Below the pieces are notes generated by a model, which worked only from the letters and a program-made list of their open reading frames with translations, made no database searches and had not been told where the DNA came from. Source: Limnohabitans sp. Rim8 (GTDB lineage Bacteria > Pseudomonadota > Gammaproteobacteria > Burkholderiales > Burkholderiaceae_C). Taken from it: a stretch of DNA of 38,071 nt. A program made the position numbers and the translations under genes. Below are positions 17,216 through 26,939 of the stretch, piece after piece (position 1 is the stretch's first letter; every line of letters begins with the position of its first letter). Location: contig CAMDFT010000026.1 of assembly GCA_945897795.1 (NCBI GenBank), forward strand, positions 1 through 38,071, in the 5' to 3' direction.

Positions 17216-17995
17216 ATGAGCTCCCGCCCCCATGTTCGCGTTCCTGCAAGCCCCCCCAAAACCGCCAAAGCCAGTCCGGCCGTGGTTTCGGCGGCGCGCA
17301 ACAACCCCGCAGCGGTCACGCCCATGGGCTGGATGCACACCGCCCGTTTTTTGACCACCGCCGCGCAACTGCACCACCTGCCCGCGATGGACACGCCCGA
17401 AATCGCCTTTGTGGGCCGCTCCAACGCGGGCAAGTCCACCTGCATCAACACCCTGACGCAAAAAAAGCAACTCGCCTTTGCCTCCAAAAAACCGGGCCGA
17501 ACCCAGCACATCAACCTTTTCGCTTTAGGCAAACAAGGCATCACCGACACCGTGCTGGCCGATTTGCCCGGTTACGGTTATGCCGCTGTGGCCAAGATGG
17601 ACAAGTTGCGTTGGCAGCAAGTCATGGCCAACTATTTGGTCAGCCGCGAAAACCTCAAGGGCATCGTCATGATGTGCGACCCGCGCCACGGCCTGACCGA
17701 ACTCGACGACATCCTGCTGGAGGTGATCCGTCCGCGTGTTGAAGAAGGCCTGAAGTTCCTGATCATCTTGACCAAGGCCGACAAGCTCACCCGCGCCGAA
17801 CAAGCCAAGGCCTTGTCGATCGCGCGACTGCAGGCTGGTGGCGGTGAAGTCAAACTTTTTTCAGCCCTGAAAAAACAAGGCGTGGACGAGGTGGCCCAAC
17901 TGCTGTGGGACTGGACCCACCCGGCCGAAGGCGCAGCGCAGGACCCGGTGCCCAACGAACCCCCTGAAGAAGAACCCGAAGCCCTGGACGAGTGA
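17216..17995 (+). CDS. engB: Ribosome biogenesis GTP-binding protein EngB (YihA/YsxC)
   Basis: EngB is an essential small GTPase that assists assembly of the 50S ribosomal subunit. The 259-residue product has the G1 loop GRSNAGKST (near 68-76), the K-PGRTQHIN switch I, G3 DLPGYGYA (near 116-123) and G4 TKADKL (near 182-187). It is longer than the typical 200 residues because of a 40-residue Pro/Ala/Ser-rich N-terminus and an acidic Pro/Glu-rich C-terminal tail; both are probably disordered. The ATG at 17216 is the first in frame after the promoter. It is divergent from cytochrome c4. Confidence 0.96.
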   Translation: MSSRPHVRVPASPPKTAKASPAVVSAARNNPAAVTPMGWMHTARFLTTAAQLHHLPAMDTPEIAFVGRSNAGKSTCINTLTQKKQLAFASKKPGRTQHINLFALGKQGITDTVLADLPGYGYAAVAKMDKLRWQQVMANYLVSRENLKGIVMMCDPRHGLTELDDILLEVIRPRVEEGLKFLIILTKADKLTRAEQAKALSIARLQAGGGEVKLFSALKKQGVDEVAQLLWDWTHPAEGAAQDPVPNEPPEEEPEALDE

Positions 17996-18045
17996 GCCCC
18001 AGCCTTTGACAGCAACAGGATCGCCGCCTCTCAAGGAGTGCCCCC

Positions 18046-19017
18046 TTGTCCACATCCCCCACCAGCATTCAGACCTGGCAACAAGACCTGCCCCACGGCA
18101 TCACCCTGAGCTGCCGCGCCTGCGGCGAACGGGGCCGTCCCGTGCTGATGTTCCTGCACGGTTTTCCAGAAGCGGCCTGGGTTTGGGACCCTTTGCTGGT
18201 CCACTTTTCCAAACCCGAAAACGGCGGCTACCGCTGCGTAGCCCCCAACCTGCGCGGCTATGAGCGCTCCAGCGCCCCAGACGATGTCAAGGCCTACCGG
18301 GCCAAGCACCTGGTGCAAGACATCGTGGCCCTGATCGGCCTGGAGTCGGGCCTGGCCCCGTTGGCCGCTTTGGTGGCCCATGACTGGGGCGGCGCTGTGG
18401 CCTGGAGCCTGGCCAACCAGCACCCCGACCGCCTGCGCCAGCTGGTCATCGTCAACTCGCCGCATCCCGGTCCTTTTCTCAAAGCATTGCAAAACCACCC
18501 AGCGCAACAAGCGGCCAGCGCTTACATGAACTTTTTGGTGCAACCCGATGCAGCCGCGCAACTGGCGGCCAACGACTTTGAACGCTTGCTGGGTTTTCTG
18601 GACGGAAACGACCGTTCACTGCCCTCACTCACACGGCCCCCGGGCGACCACGCCTGCGAAGCCGCCAGCTGGCTCACCCCTGAAGTCAAAGAACGCTACC
18701 GGCAAACTTGGCGACATGGCCTGCAAGGCGGATTGAACTATTACCGGGCCTCACCCCTGCGCCCCGCCACGGCGCAAGACCCCGGCGCATCGGCAGTTCA
18801 GATCCCGCCACAAGCCCTGCACATCGGCATGCCCACGCTGGTGCTGTGGGCGCAAGACGATGTGGCCTTGTTGCCCTGCCTGACCGAAGGCCTGGCGCAG
18901 CATGTGCCCGATCTGAAACTGGTGCCCATCGCCAAAGCCACTCACTGGGTGGTGCATGAAAAACCCGAGCGGGTGATCCAAGAAATCACCGGTTTCCTGG
19001 CGCCCTCGCCTCAATAA
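18046..19017 (+). CDS. Alpha/beta hydrolase, epoxide hydrolase-like
   Basis: The 323-residue product belongs to the alpha/beta hydrolase fold, in the epoxide hydrolase/haloalkane dehalogenase branch. It shows the oxyanion motif HGFPE (38-42), an aspartate nucleophile in HDWGG (D113), an acid in LWAQDD, and the catalytic histidine in ATHWVVHEKP. The aspartate nucleophile in the HDWGG elbow separates it from serine esterases. The start is TTG at 18046, with AAGGAG seven bases upstream; no ATG fits. It follows engB by 50 bp, and its last seven bases overlap the convergent acyltransferase gene. Substrate is unknown. Confidence 0.85.
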   Translation: MSTSPTSIQTWQQDLPHGITLSCRACGERGRPVLMFLHGFPEAAWVWDPLLVHFSKPENGGYRCVAPNLRGYERSSAPDDVKAYRAKHLVQDIVALIGLESGLAPLAALVAHDWGGAVAWSLANQHPDRLRQLVIVNSPHPGPFLKALQNHPAQQAASAYMNFLVQPDAAAQLAANDFERLLGFLDGNDRSLPSLTRPPGDHACEAASWLTPEVKERYRQTWRHGLQGGLNYYRASPLRPATAQDPGASAVQIPPQALHIGMPTLVLWAQDDVALLPCLTEGLAQHVPDLKLVPIAKATHWVVHEKPERVIQEITGFLAPSPQ

Positions 19018-19877
19018 AAGCCCGGCTCGCCTTCGGGCCGGGTCTTGAAGCGCTTGTGCACCCAGTAATACTGCTCGGGCATGGCGCGCACCCAGTCGGC
19101 CAGCAAGCCGTTCATGCGAGCGGTGTCTTGCACCAGGTCGGCGCTCGGAAAATCGGTCAGCGGCGCATGGACTTCAATGTCATACCCCAGCGGCGTCATG
19201 CGCGTGACCACCGGCACCACGCGCGCGCCCACCACCTTGGACAAACGCGACAGCGAAGGCACCGTGGCGGCTTGTTCGACCCCCATGAAGGGCACAAAAA
19301 TCGACTCGCTGCGGCCAAAATCCATGTCAGGTGACAAATGCAAGGGCTCGCCTTTTTTGAGGCGCACCAAAATTTGCCGCATGCCTTCGTGCCGAAAGTA
19401 CGGCCGCACATTGCCCGAGCGCTCGCGCCCTTGGCGCACCAAGGCCTCGACCGCCGGATTGGACTGCCCGACAAAAATGAACGCGATCGGCCCGGGGACA
19501 GCCAAGGATACCGCCAGGCCACCGGCATCCAGCCCCACAAAATGAGGGGCAAACATCACCAAAGGCCCAGGCTGCTTCAAGGCCTGCAGATCCCCCACCC
19601 AGCGCAGGCGTTGCCGCACCAGAGCCTCAGGCGCATGCCAGAGCCAGGCACGGTCCAGCACCGACTGGCCAAACACCACAAAGTGGCGGTAAGCCAGCGC
19701 CTCACGCTCCGGTTCGGACAACTCGGGCATGCACTTTTGCAAATTAACGGCCACAATGCCGCGGCGCTGACGGGCCAGGTGCCACAGCGACCAACCCAAA
19801 CCATGGCCCACCGCACGCAACCACGGCAAAGGCATGCGCGCCAACAAGCGCATAACAAAGATCAACAAATTCAGCAT
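19011..19877 (-). CDS. lpxL: LpxL/HtrB-family lipid A acyltransferase
   Basis: LpxL-family enzymes add secondary acyl chains to lipid A at the inner-membrane face. The 288-residue product (ATG at 19875-19877) has an N-terminal membrane helix and the HX4D catalytic motif HFVGLD (H112, D117) after PGPLVMFAP, then the conserved RQGRERSGN and HLSPDMDFGRSESIFVPFMG segments, and a YYWVHKRFKTRP-like end. It is downstream of a second, diverged member by 16 bp, suggesting one transcript; the pair may install two different chains. Which acyl chain and position each uses cannot be read from sequence. Confidence 0.92.
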   Translation of the reverse strand: MLNLLIFVMRLLARMPLPWLRAVGHGLGWSLWHLARQRRGIVAVNLQKCMPELSEPEREALAYRHFVVFGQSVLDRAWLWHAPEALVRQRLRWVGDLQALKQPGPLVMFAPHFVGLDAGGLAVSLAVPGPIAFIFVGQSNPAVEALVRQGRERSGNVRPYFRHEGMRQILVRLKKGEPLHLSPDMDFGRSESIFVPFMGVEQAATVPSLSRLSKVVGARVVPVVTRMTPLGYDIEVHAPLTDFPSADLVQDTARMNGLLADWVRAMPEQYYWVHKRFKTRPEGEPGFY

Positions 19878-19893
19878 GATTTGTGAGGGCTGC

Positions 19894-20721
19894 TCAAGCC
19901 TGCCTGGGGGTTTTGTAGCGGGCATAGCCCCAGACGTATTGTGATGGGCACTGCAGGATCAACGACTCCATGGCCTGGTTGATTTGCACCACGGCGGTGT
20001 CCAAGTCAACCGACAAATCATGGCCCAGCGCCTGGGTGTGCAAGCGGTAACCGCGCCCCCAAGACAAGCGCTCGCCCCAAATGAGCACCACACGGGCGTT
20101 GGTTTGCAAAGCCAAACGCGCCGCCAAGGTCATGGTGTAAGCCGATTGGCCAAAAAACGGGGCCCACTGGCCCATGCCCTCGGGCGGAACCTGATCAGGC
20201 AATAAACCCACGGCGCGGCCCGAACGCAAGGCCTTGATCATTTGACGCACGCCCGCCAAGGTGGTGGGGACCGCCTCCAGACCCGGTCTTTGCCGGGCCA
20301 AGGTCATGACTTCTCCCAATCCGGCATGGCGCGCAGGACGATACAGCACCGTCAAAGGGCCGTGCAGCTCAGAAAAGCGCAGCGCCAATGCCTGCGCCGT
20401 GATTTCAAAACAGCCCATGTGCGGGGTCAAAAAAAGCACCCCTTGCCCGCTGGCGTAGGCGTCTACAGCGGCGCGGTCATCGTCCCAAACCAGCGGCGGG
20501 GTTTGGCCCAACCACAAACGAGGCAACTCGGCAGACATGCGCCCAGCCTGCCCCACGGCCCGCCACACCGTACCCCAGTCCAAGCCCGCTTGGCGGGCAT
20601 TGTCCAGAAAACGGCTTCTGTAGCTTCCCGAAAAGCACCAGGCCAACCAGCCCCCCATGCTGCCCAGCAGATGCAGGAGCCACAGAGGCCAACGGGAAAA
20701 GAAACGAAACCAAAAAAGCAT
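19894..20721 (-). CDS. LpxL/LpxM-like acyltransferase, HX4E variant
   Basis: This 275-residue protein is a second member of the lysophospholipid/lipid A acyltransferase family. It has a hydrophobic N-terminus (MLFWFRFFSRWPLWLLHLLG), the catalytic motif HMGCFE (H101, E106; Glu instead of Asp), the VLYRPAR and LLPDQVPPEGMG segments, and the closing QYVWGYARYKTP motif. The ATG at 20719-20721 is the best start because it begins the membrane anchor; an in-frame opening 43 codons upstream is basic and low-complexity. It heads the two-gene acyltransferase operon and is divergent from groES across a 314-bp spacer. Confidence 0.88.
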   Translation of the reverse strand: MLFWFRFFSRWPLWLLHLLGSMGGWLAWCFSGSYRSRFLDNARQAGLDWGTVWRAVGQAGRMSAELPRLWLGQTPPLVWDDDRAAVDAYASGQGVLFLTPHMGCFEITAQALALRFSELHGPLTVLYRPARHAGLGEVMTLARQRPGLEAVPTTLAGVRQMIKALRSGRAVGLLPDQVPPEGMGQWAPFFGQSAYTMTLAARLALQTNARVVLIWGERLSWGRGYRLHTQALGHDLSVDLDTAVVQINQAMESLILQCPSQYVWGYARYKTPRQA

Positions 20722-20900
20722 AGGGGGGTGATTTTGCCTTGAACCGGAGACGGTGCGGCGGGCACGACAGCCAGCATGTGCCGCCCGCCCCCGAAACAAT
20801 GGCCCATTGGGCGCGTGACATGGTTTGCGGCGCCCTCTTGAACCGCTCAAAAAAACACCGAATCACCCCGCCCGCTTCTCCAGTAAAAAATGCCCCGGGG

Positions 20901-20928
20901 TTGAAATCCGCGCAAAAGCCCTTATCAT
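20901..20928 (+). promoter_or_regulatory. groESL promoter
   Basis: TTGAAA (20901-20906) and TATCAT (20923-20928) are spaced by 16 bp just before the CIRCE element. The context GTTGAAA followed by CCCTTATCAT also partly resembles a sigma-32 heat-shock promoter, so dual vegetative and heat-shock use is possible. The upstream part of the 20722-20900 spacer shows no gene. Confidence 0.65.
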
Positions 20929-20954
20929 TAGCACTCGAAGGAGTTGAGTGCTAA
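20928..20954. promoter_or_regulatory. CIRCE operator (HrcA-binding site)
   Basis: TTAGCACTC-N9-GAGTGCTAA is an exact match to the CIRCE consensus, with both 9-bp arms perfect and the 9-bp spacer standard. It starts on the last base of the likely -10 box and is 81 bp upstream of the groES ATG. HrcA bound here would block groESL transcription; hrcA itself is not in the window. Confidence 0.97.
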
Positions 20955-21035
20955 CAACGCCCCTCCTCAGATTTCAACAACACCCTTTTCAGGTGTTTTT
21001 GTTTTTTAACCCTTGTTTCAAATCCAGGAGATTCC

Positions 21036-21323
21036 ATGAAACTGCGTCCTTTGGGCGATCGCGTGATCGTCAAGCGTATCGAAAGCGAAACCAAAACAGC
21101 CTCGGGCATCGTGATCCCCGACTCGGCTGCAGAAAAGCCCGATCAAGGTGAAGTCTTGGCCGTCGGCCCAGGCAAAACCAACGACAAAGGCGACATCAAG
21201 GCCCTGAGCGTGAAAGTCGGCGACCGCGTGTTGTTCGGCAAGTACAGCGGCCAGACCGTCAAGGTCGACGGCGACGAGTTGCTCGTCATGAAAGAAGAAG
21301 ACCTGTTTGCGGTAGTGGAATAA
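21036..21323 (+). CDS. groES: Co-chaperonin GroES
   Basis: GroES is the seven-subunit lid of the GroEL folding chamber. The 95-residue product is of standard length, starting [18 protein letters not shown], with the mobile loop at about 17-33 ([18 protein letters not shown]) that binds GroEL, the [10 protein letters not shown] strand and the [16 protein letters not shown] end. A CAGGAG ribosome site lies five bases before the ATG. It is the first gene of the CIRCE-controlled operon, and groEL follows after 81 bp with no terminator between them. Confidence 0.99.
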   Translation: MKLRPLGDRVIVKRIESETKTASGIVIPDSAAEKPDQGEVLAVGPGKTNDKGDIKALSVKVGDRVLFGKYSGQTVKVDGDELLVMKEEDLFAVVE

Positions 21324-21383
21324 CTTGCGGGACAGACCGACTGACGCGCGAAGCGCCCTGTCGCTATGTCCTCAACTGATTAA

Positions 21384-23057
<1,674 letters not shown>

Positions 23058-23104
23058 ATGCCCCGCTGTCTGGACTGAGGGTTTGCGCCCTCACCCGACC
23101 AAAC

Positions 23105-23142
23105 AAAAGCCCCGCAAGGTTCACGCCTTGCGGGGCTTTTTT
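23105..23142 (+). terminator. Intrinsic terminator of groESL
   Basis: AAAAGCCCCGCAAGG and CCTTGCGGGGCTTTT pair perfectly around the loop TTCACG, and six T follow the GC-rich stem. It starts 48 bp past the groEL stop and is a textbook rho-independent terminator. Confidence 0.95.
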
Positions 23143-23269
23143 CATGGCGACAGTTCAATGACGGCAACGGACGGGAGCCGGTGCCTGGGCAATCGGCGGG
23201 AGTCTTATGGATCAGGTCCGATGAGGTTTGAATGCCCTTTATTGGTGTCGCTCACGCAGATCTTGTTGT

Positions 23270-23351
23270 TTTTGTAGGAGCCCACCCTGTGGGCGATGGC
23301 TTGCAGGGCGTGTGCCACGCCGATCGCCCACAGGGGTGGGCTCCTACAAAA
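23270..23351. repeat. REP-like inverted pair (BIME-like)
   Basis: Two copies of a ~28-bp unit (GTAGGAGCCCACC-CTGTGGGCGAT) face each other: 23270-23297 and 23323-23351, separated by about 25 bp. They differ by one base (CCC versus CCCC). Each unit contains its own internal hairpin (GCCCAC/GTGGGC), the architecture of REP elements. It lies between the groEL terminator and the 3' end of the copper operon; the right arm ends five bases before the DUF411-CusF stop. Such repeats are usually dispersed and moved by RAYT transposases; none is in this window. The rest of 23145-23269 shows nothing. Confidence 0.75.
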
Positions 23352-23356
23352 AAGGC

Positions 23357-24121
23357 TCACAGGGCCGCAGCCTCGATCTTCACAACCCAGTAAGCGCCTT
23401 TGTCCTGTACGGCCTGAAAACGCACTTTTTGGCCGACTTGCAAGGCGTCGAGTTGGCTCGGGTCCTTGATCTGAAACACCATGCTCATGGGTGGCATGTC
23501 CAGATTCTTGATCTCGCCGTGCTTGAGCGCCACTTTGCCTGCGGCCTTGTCGACGCGCCGCACCTCGGCTGTGGCCCAGGGCAAAGCGGCAGCGTCATCG
23601 CTCACGCGTTGCAGGCCGTCACGCTGCGCCATGCGGCGCAACCCCGGGTAATTTTGAAAACTTTTCGTGCTGCCATCTTTTTGCACCAACAACACGTCGT
23701 AGGCGTCTTTGCGGCCTTTGTATTCGGGGCCGTCCATTCCGGGGCTGCCGATGGGCATGCCCGGGACCGACAGGCCCAAAGCCACAGGCCGCTCCTTGAG
23801 CAGGCGGTGGATGTCGGCAGCGGGCACATGGCCCTCGATCACGTAGCCGCCGACGCTGGCGGTGTGGCAGGAGCCGAGCTGCTCGGGCATGCCCAGGCGC
23901 TTGCGGGCGGCGGTGTTGCCCACGTCTCGCACCTCGACCTTGAAACCACTGGCCTGCAAGTGTTCCACCCACAAGTGGCAGCAGCCGCAGTTGGGGTCTT
24001 TCCAGACTTGCACGTTGGTGGCTTGCGCCAGCGCGGTGCGCTCAAAACCGGTGAGGGCCAACACGGCGGCCGCGGCCAGCCAATGCCGCCGAGGCAGGGC
24101 GGTGGGTTGGGCATTTTTCAT
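23357..24121 (-). CDS. DUF411 metal-binding domain fused to a CusF-type copper domain
   Basis: The 254-residue product has an export signal with a twin arginine (PRRHWLAAAAV, residues 10-20). A DUF411 domain (about 35-165) carries the metal-ligand cysteines CGCC (45-48) and SCHT (84-87) and the PGMPIGSPGMDG motif. A CusF-like domain follows (about 184-250) with H201 and the MPPMSM cluster (209-214), where the position of the CusF tryptophan is taken by methionine. The protein is probably a periplasmic Cu(I) binder or chaperone. It follows a cupredoxin gene by 12 bp on the same strand, supporting a copper-handling operon. DUF411 and CusF are more often on separate proteins. Function in detail is inferred from the domains. 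Confidence 0.83.
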   Translation of the reverse strand: MKNAQPTALPRRHWLAAAAVLALTGFERTALAQATNVQVWKDPNCGCCHLWVEHLQASGFKVEVRDVGNTAARKRLGMPEQLGSCHTASVGGYVIEGHVPAADIHRLLKERPVALGLSVPGMPIGSPGMDGPEYKGRKDAYDVLLVQKDGSTKSFQNYPGLRRMAQRDGLQRVSDDAAALPWATAEVRRVDKAAGKVALKHGEIKNLDMPPMSMVFQIKDPSQLDALQVGQKVRFQAVQDKGAYWVVKIEAAAL

Positions 24122-24133
24122 GGCGTGGCTCCC

Positions 24134-24628
24134 TTACTTGACGGTGATGCGGCCGATCATGCCCGCTTCAAAATGGCCGGGGATCAGGCAGGCAAATTCA
24201 AAGCTGCCTGCGCGGTTGAAGGTCCAGACGATGGTGCCTTTTTGGCCGGGGTCCACATGCGCCATGTAGGGCTCGTCGTGTTCCATGCCGGGATGTTTTT
24301 TCATCATTTCGGCATGGGCCTTGAGCTCTTGCGGCGTGCCGATCACGATCTCGTGCAGCACCTTGCCCGCGTTCACGGCCACCAGGCGCACGGTCTCGCC
24401 CAACTTGACCTGAATGGCCTTGGGGGCAAAGCGCATGTCGTCGGTCATGCGGATCTCGATGGTGCGCGTGGCTTTTTTCGGATCGCCTGCAATGCCCCAT
24501 TGCTTTTGCTCGGCAGGTGCAGTGGCGGTGGCGTGGTGGTTTTTGTGCGCAGAGGGCGCATGGGCCTGTGCGAGTGGCTGGGACAGCAGGCCAAGGCTCA
24601 AGATGAAGGTGTTCAATGCGGTGTTCAT
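24134..24628 (-). CDS. Periplasmic cupredoxin-like copper protein
   Basis: The 164-residue product has a signal peptide (about 1-22, ending AQA) and a His/Ala-rich linker, then a cupredoxin domain from about residue 55. Type 1 copper ligands can be placed: H92 in VLHEIV, C147 in FEFACLIPGH, H152 and M157. The MMKKHPGMEHDE insert adds further Met and His that might bind copper. It resembles the small azurin/plastocyanin-like proteins found with copper-resistance genes. It is the first gene of a two-gene operon with the DUF411-CusF protein. No metal-responsive regulator gene is adjacent, and 225 bp of apparently non-coding sequence lies upstream. Confidence 0.87.
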   Translation of the reverse strand: MNTALNTFILSLGLLSQPLAQAHAPSAHKNHHATATAPAEQKQWGIAGDPKKATRTIEIRMTDDMRFAPKAIQVKLGETVRLVAVNAGKVLHEIVIGTPQELKAHAEMMKKHPGMEHDEPYMAHVDPGQKGTIVWTFNRAGSFEFACLIPGHFEAGMIGRITVK

Positions 24629-24853
24629 GGTGTTTCTTGGTGTGTGTAATTGGTTCAGACACCAAACATCGGGCTTCAGTGGTGCCCGTAGCCATGTAGC
24701 AGGGATGAAATCCAGCTACCACTCTGCCCATGGCCACGTCGGTGGTGACCTCGGGCCCGCGCGCTGTAGGCACACAGGGCGAATGCTCGAATCATAAACC
24801 CGGCTCCGCAAGAATCGGAGGGTCAGGACCCAAAGACCGTCCAGGTCTTGCGC

Positions 24854-25195
24854 TCAGACAAAAGCGTGCAAGCGGCCACGTGCGTCGTAGGTGGTCAAAA
24901 ACGGTAACGCGTTGCGCTCTGACGCCTGCGTCGTGGTGATGTGGATCAGAGGCGCCGCAAAACGGGGGCGCGCTGCATAACGGCTGGCATCGTAAGCACG
25001 ACGCCGCTCAGGCTGGCTCAAAACGCTGTGAGCCTGGTTGATCCGGGCCATCTTGGCCGCCCACAACGCGGATGCACCCCCTTGGCGGTCAGGATGGTAA
25101 CGCTGGGCCAATGCACGGAAGGCCGCCCGAATGACTTCGGGTTCGGCCTGCGGTGTGACACCGAGTTCAGCGTAAAGGTCCATGGCGTTGTCCAT
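24854..25195 (-). CDS. Stand-alone J-domain protein
   Basis: J-domain proteins stimulate the ATPase of Hsp70 (DnaK). The 113-residue product has a complete J domain at about 6-70 with the essential HPD (34-36) in RYHPDRQGG and the YDASRY end, followed by a 40-residue C-terminal extension with no recognised zinc or client-binding domain. It is therefore a minimal, class C-like co-chaperone. Either ATG at 25193 or the one four codons later could be the start; neither has a clear ribosome site. It stands alone between the copper operon and pgi. Its partner is probably the general DnaK, by inference. Confidence 0.8.
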   Translation of the reverse strand: MDNAMDLYAELGVTPQAEPEVIRAAFRALAQRYHPDRQGGASALWAAKMARINQAHSVLSQPERRRAYDASRYAARPRFAAPLIHITTTQASERNALPFLTTYDARGRLHAFV

Positions 25196-25402
25196 GGTCG
25201 AATCATAAATTATGAATACAAATAAACTAAATAAAACTGCAATTTAAACGTATCAAATTGTTAAAAACTCAAATGTATGTACTGCTGTCAAGGCTTGATC
25301 CACGCGCATCTGCATGCTGGCGTATTGGGTTCACATGTGACCGCACACAGGCCGGGAGCGGCCCCCCAGGTCAAGCCGGGGGAGACCCAAGCTGGCTGAA
25401 GA
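25196..25402. other. Spacer upstream of the J-domain gene
   Basis: No gene is seen. The first 80 bp are strongly AT-rich compared with the surroundings and probably contain the J-domain promoter on the minus strand (TTGCAG and TATTCA hexamers 18 bp apart are one option). The right half is GC-rich and follows the pgi stop; no clear terminator is visible. Confidence 0.4.
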
Positions 25403-26938
25403 TCAGCCCAGCACGCGTTGCAACAAGGCAGCGCTTGAGGCGTCCAGGCCCTGGGTATCACCCGACAGCAGGCGCGCATGGATGTCCTTTGCCAACACCT
25501 TGCCCAGCTCCACGCCCCATTGGTCAAAGCTGTTGATGCCCCAAACCGAACCGCTCACGAACACACGGTGTTCTTGCAGCGCGATCAGTGCACCCAAGCT
25601 GGTGGGCGTGAGTTCATCGAGCAACAAAAAGCTACTGGGTCGGTTGCCGGGGAAGTGCTTGTGACCCCCTTCATCGGCTTGGCCCAGCATCAGCGCCTGG
25701 GCCTGCGCGATCGCATTGGCCAACAGCAGTTCGTGGTGCTCGGCCAAGTTGTGAGTGGGCTTTTTCACAGCGATGAATTCCACGGGCACCACGTCGGTGC
25801 CTTGGTGCAGCATCTGAAAATAGGCGTGCTGCCCATTGGTGCCCGGCTCACCCCACAGCACGGGTGAGGTGCCATAGGGCAGCGCATGCCCGTTGCGGTC
25901 CACGCGCTTGCCGTTGCTTTCCATCTCCAGCTGCTGCAAATACGCGGGCAATCGCCGCAAGGCGCTGTGATAAGGCGCAATGGAGCGGCTGCTGTAGTGC
26001 ATGAAGTTGCGGTACCAGACGTCCAGCAAACCCAGGCGCACCGGCAAATTGGCCTCAAGGGGCGCGGATTGGAAATGCTGGTCCATCGCATGCGCCCCGG
26101 CCAGCAGATCCCGAAAACCCTGCGCACCGATGGCGATGGCCAGCGGCAAGCCAATGGCCGACCACAACGAATAGCGCCCACCCACCCAGTCCCAAAAGCC
26201 AAAGGTGGTGATGATGCCCATCTGGGCCGCAGCCGCCACGTTGGTGGTCAGCGCCGCAAAGTGGCGCGATACGTCTTGGCTACCTTGAGCCTGAAACCAG
26301 GCCAGCGCCGAACGGGCGTTGGTCATGGTCTCGATGGTGGTGAAGGTTTTGGAGGCGATCAAGAACAGCGTGTTTTCGGCCTTCAGGCCTTTAAGAACAC
26401 CCGCCAGCTCGTGCCCGTCCACATTCGACACGAAGTGAAAACGCTTGCCCGGTATCACAAAGTCTTGCAGCGCCAGCACCGCCATCTGCGGCCCCAGGTC
26501 CGAGCCGCCAATGCCAATGTTCACCACGTCGGTGATCTGCACATCGGCGCGGATCTGCTCGACATAGGCCAGCATGGCCTTCAAGGTGCCCTGCACTTCC
26601 TGCAAGGGCGCGGCCAGTGCACCGGGCAGCTTGCCTTCGGGCTGGCGCAGCAGCCAGTGCATCACAGCGCGGCCCTCGGTGTTGTTGATCGGCTCGCCCC
26701 GGAACATGGCATCGCGGTGGGCGGCCAGGCCGGTTTGGCGGGCCAACTCTTGCATCAGGGCTTCGGTGGCGGTGTCGGTGTGGTTTTTGGACAGGTCGGC
26801 CCAGATGTAAGGCGCAGCAAGGATCAGGCGCTTGACGCGTTCAGGGTCCAGCGCAAAAGCGGATCGCAAGTCAAAGCTTTTGAAGGTGTCTGCATGAGCC
26901 TGCAAAGCTTTCCATGCAGCGGTCTGGTCACAACGCAT
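25403..26938 (-). CDS. pgi: Glucose-6-phosphate isomerase
   Basis: Pgi interconverts glucose-6-phosphate and fructose-6-phosphate. The 511-residue product carries the family motifs: IGIGGSDLGPQMA (near 142-154), FVSNVDGHELAG, SKTFTTIETMTNA, the FWDWVGGRYSLWSAIGL signature (near 249-265), and GSVWGINSFDQWGVELGK (near 472-490), whose lysine and glutamate residues serve catalysis. The ATG starts one base after the tal stop, so tal and pgi are a tight operon. Together with divergent zwf this links glycolysis/gluconeogenesis to the oxidative pentose phosphate and Entner-Doudoroff entry. Confidence 0.97.
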   Translation of the reverse strand: MRCDQTAAWKALQAHADTFKSFDLRSAFALDPERVKRLILAAPYIWADLSKNHTDTATEALMQELARQTGLAAHRDAMFRGEPINNTEGRAVMHWLLRQPEGKLPGALAAPLQEVQGTLKAMLAYVEQIRADVQITDVVNIGIGGSDLGPQMAVLALQDFVIPGKRFHFVSNVDGHELAGVLKGLKAENTLFLIASKTFTTIETMTNARSALAWFQAQGSQDVSRHFAALTTNVAAAAQMGIITTFGFWDWVGGRYSLWSAIGLPLAIAIGAQGFRDLLAGAHAMDQHFQSAPLEANLPVRLGLLDVWYRNFMHYSSRSIAPYHSALRRLPAYLQQLEMESNGKRVDRNGHALPYGTSPVLWGEPGTNGQHAYFQMLHQGTDVVPVEFIAVKKPTHNLAEHHELLLANAIAQAQALMLGQADEGGHKHFPGNRPSSFLLLDELTPTSLGALIALQEHRVFVSGSVWGINSFDQWGVELGKVLAKDIHARLLSGDTQGLDASSAALLQRVLG

Positions 26939-26939
26939 T

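Noticed and set aside
24696..24719. Hairpin GTAGC...GCTAC upstream of the cupredoxin gene, considered as an integron attC-like site
   Set aside because: It lacks the conserved attC core sites and there is no integron integrase; it is a short imperfect stem that may be chance.
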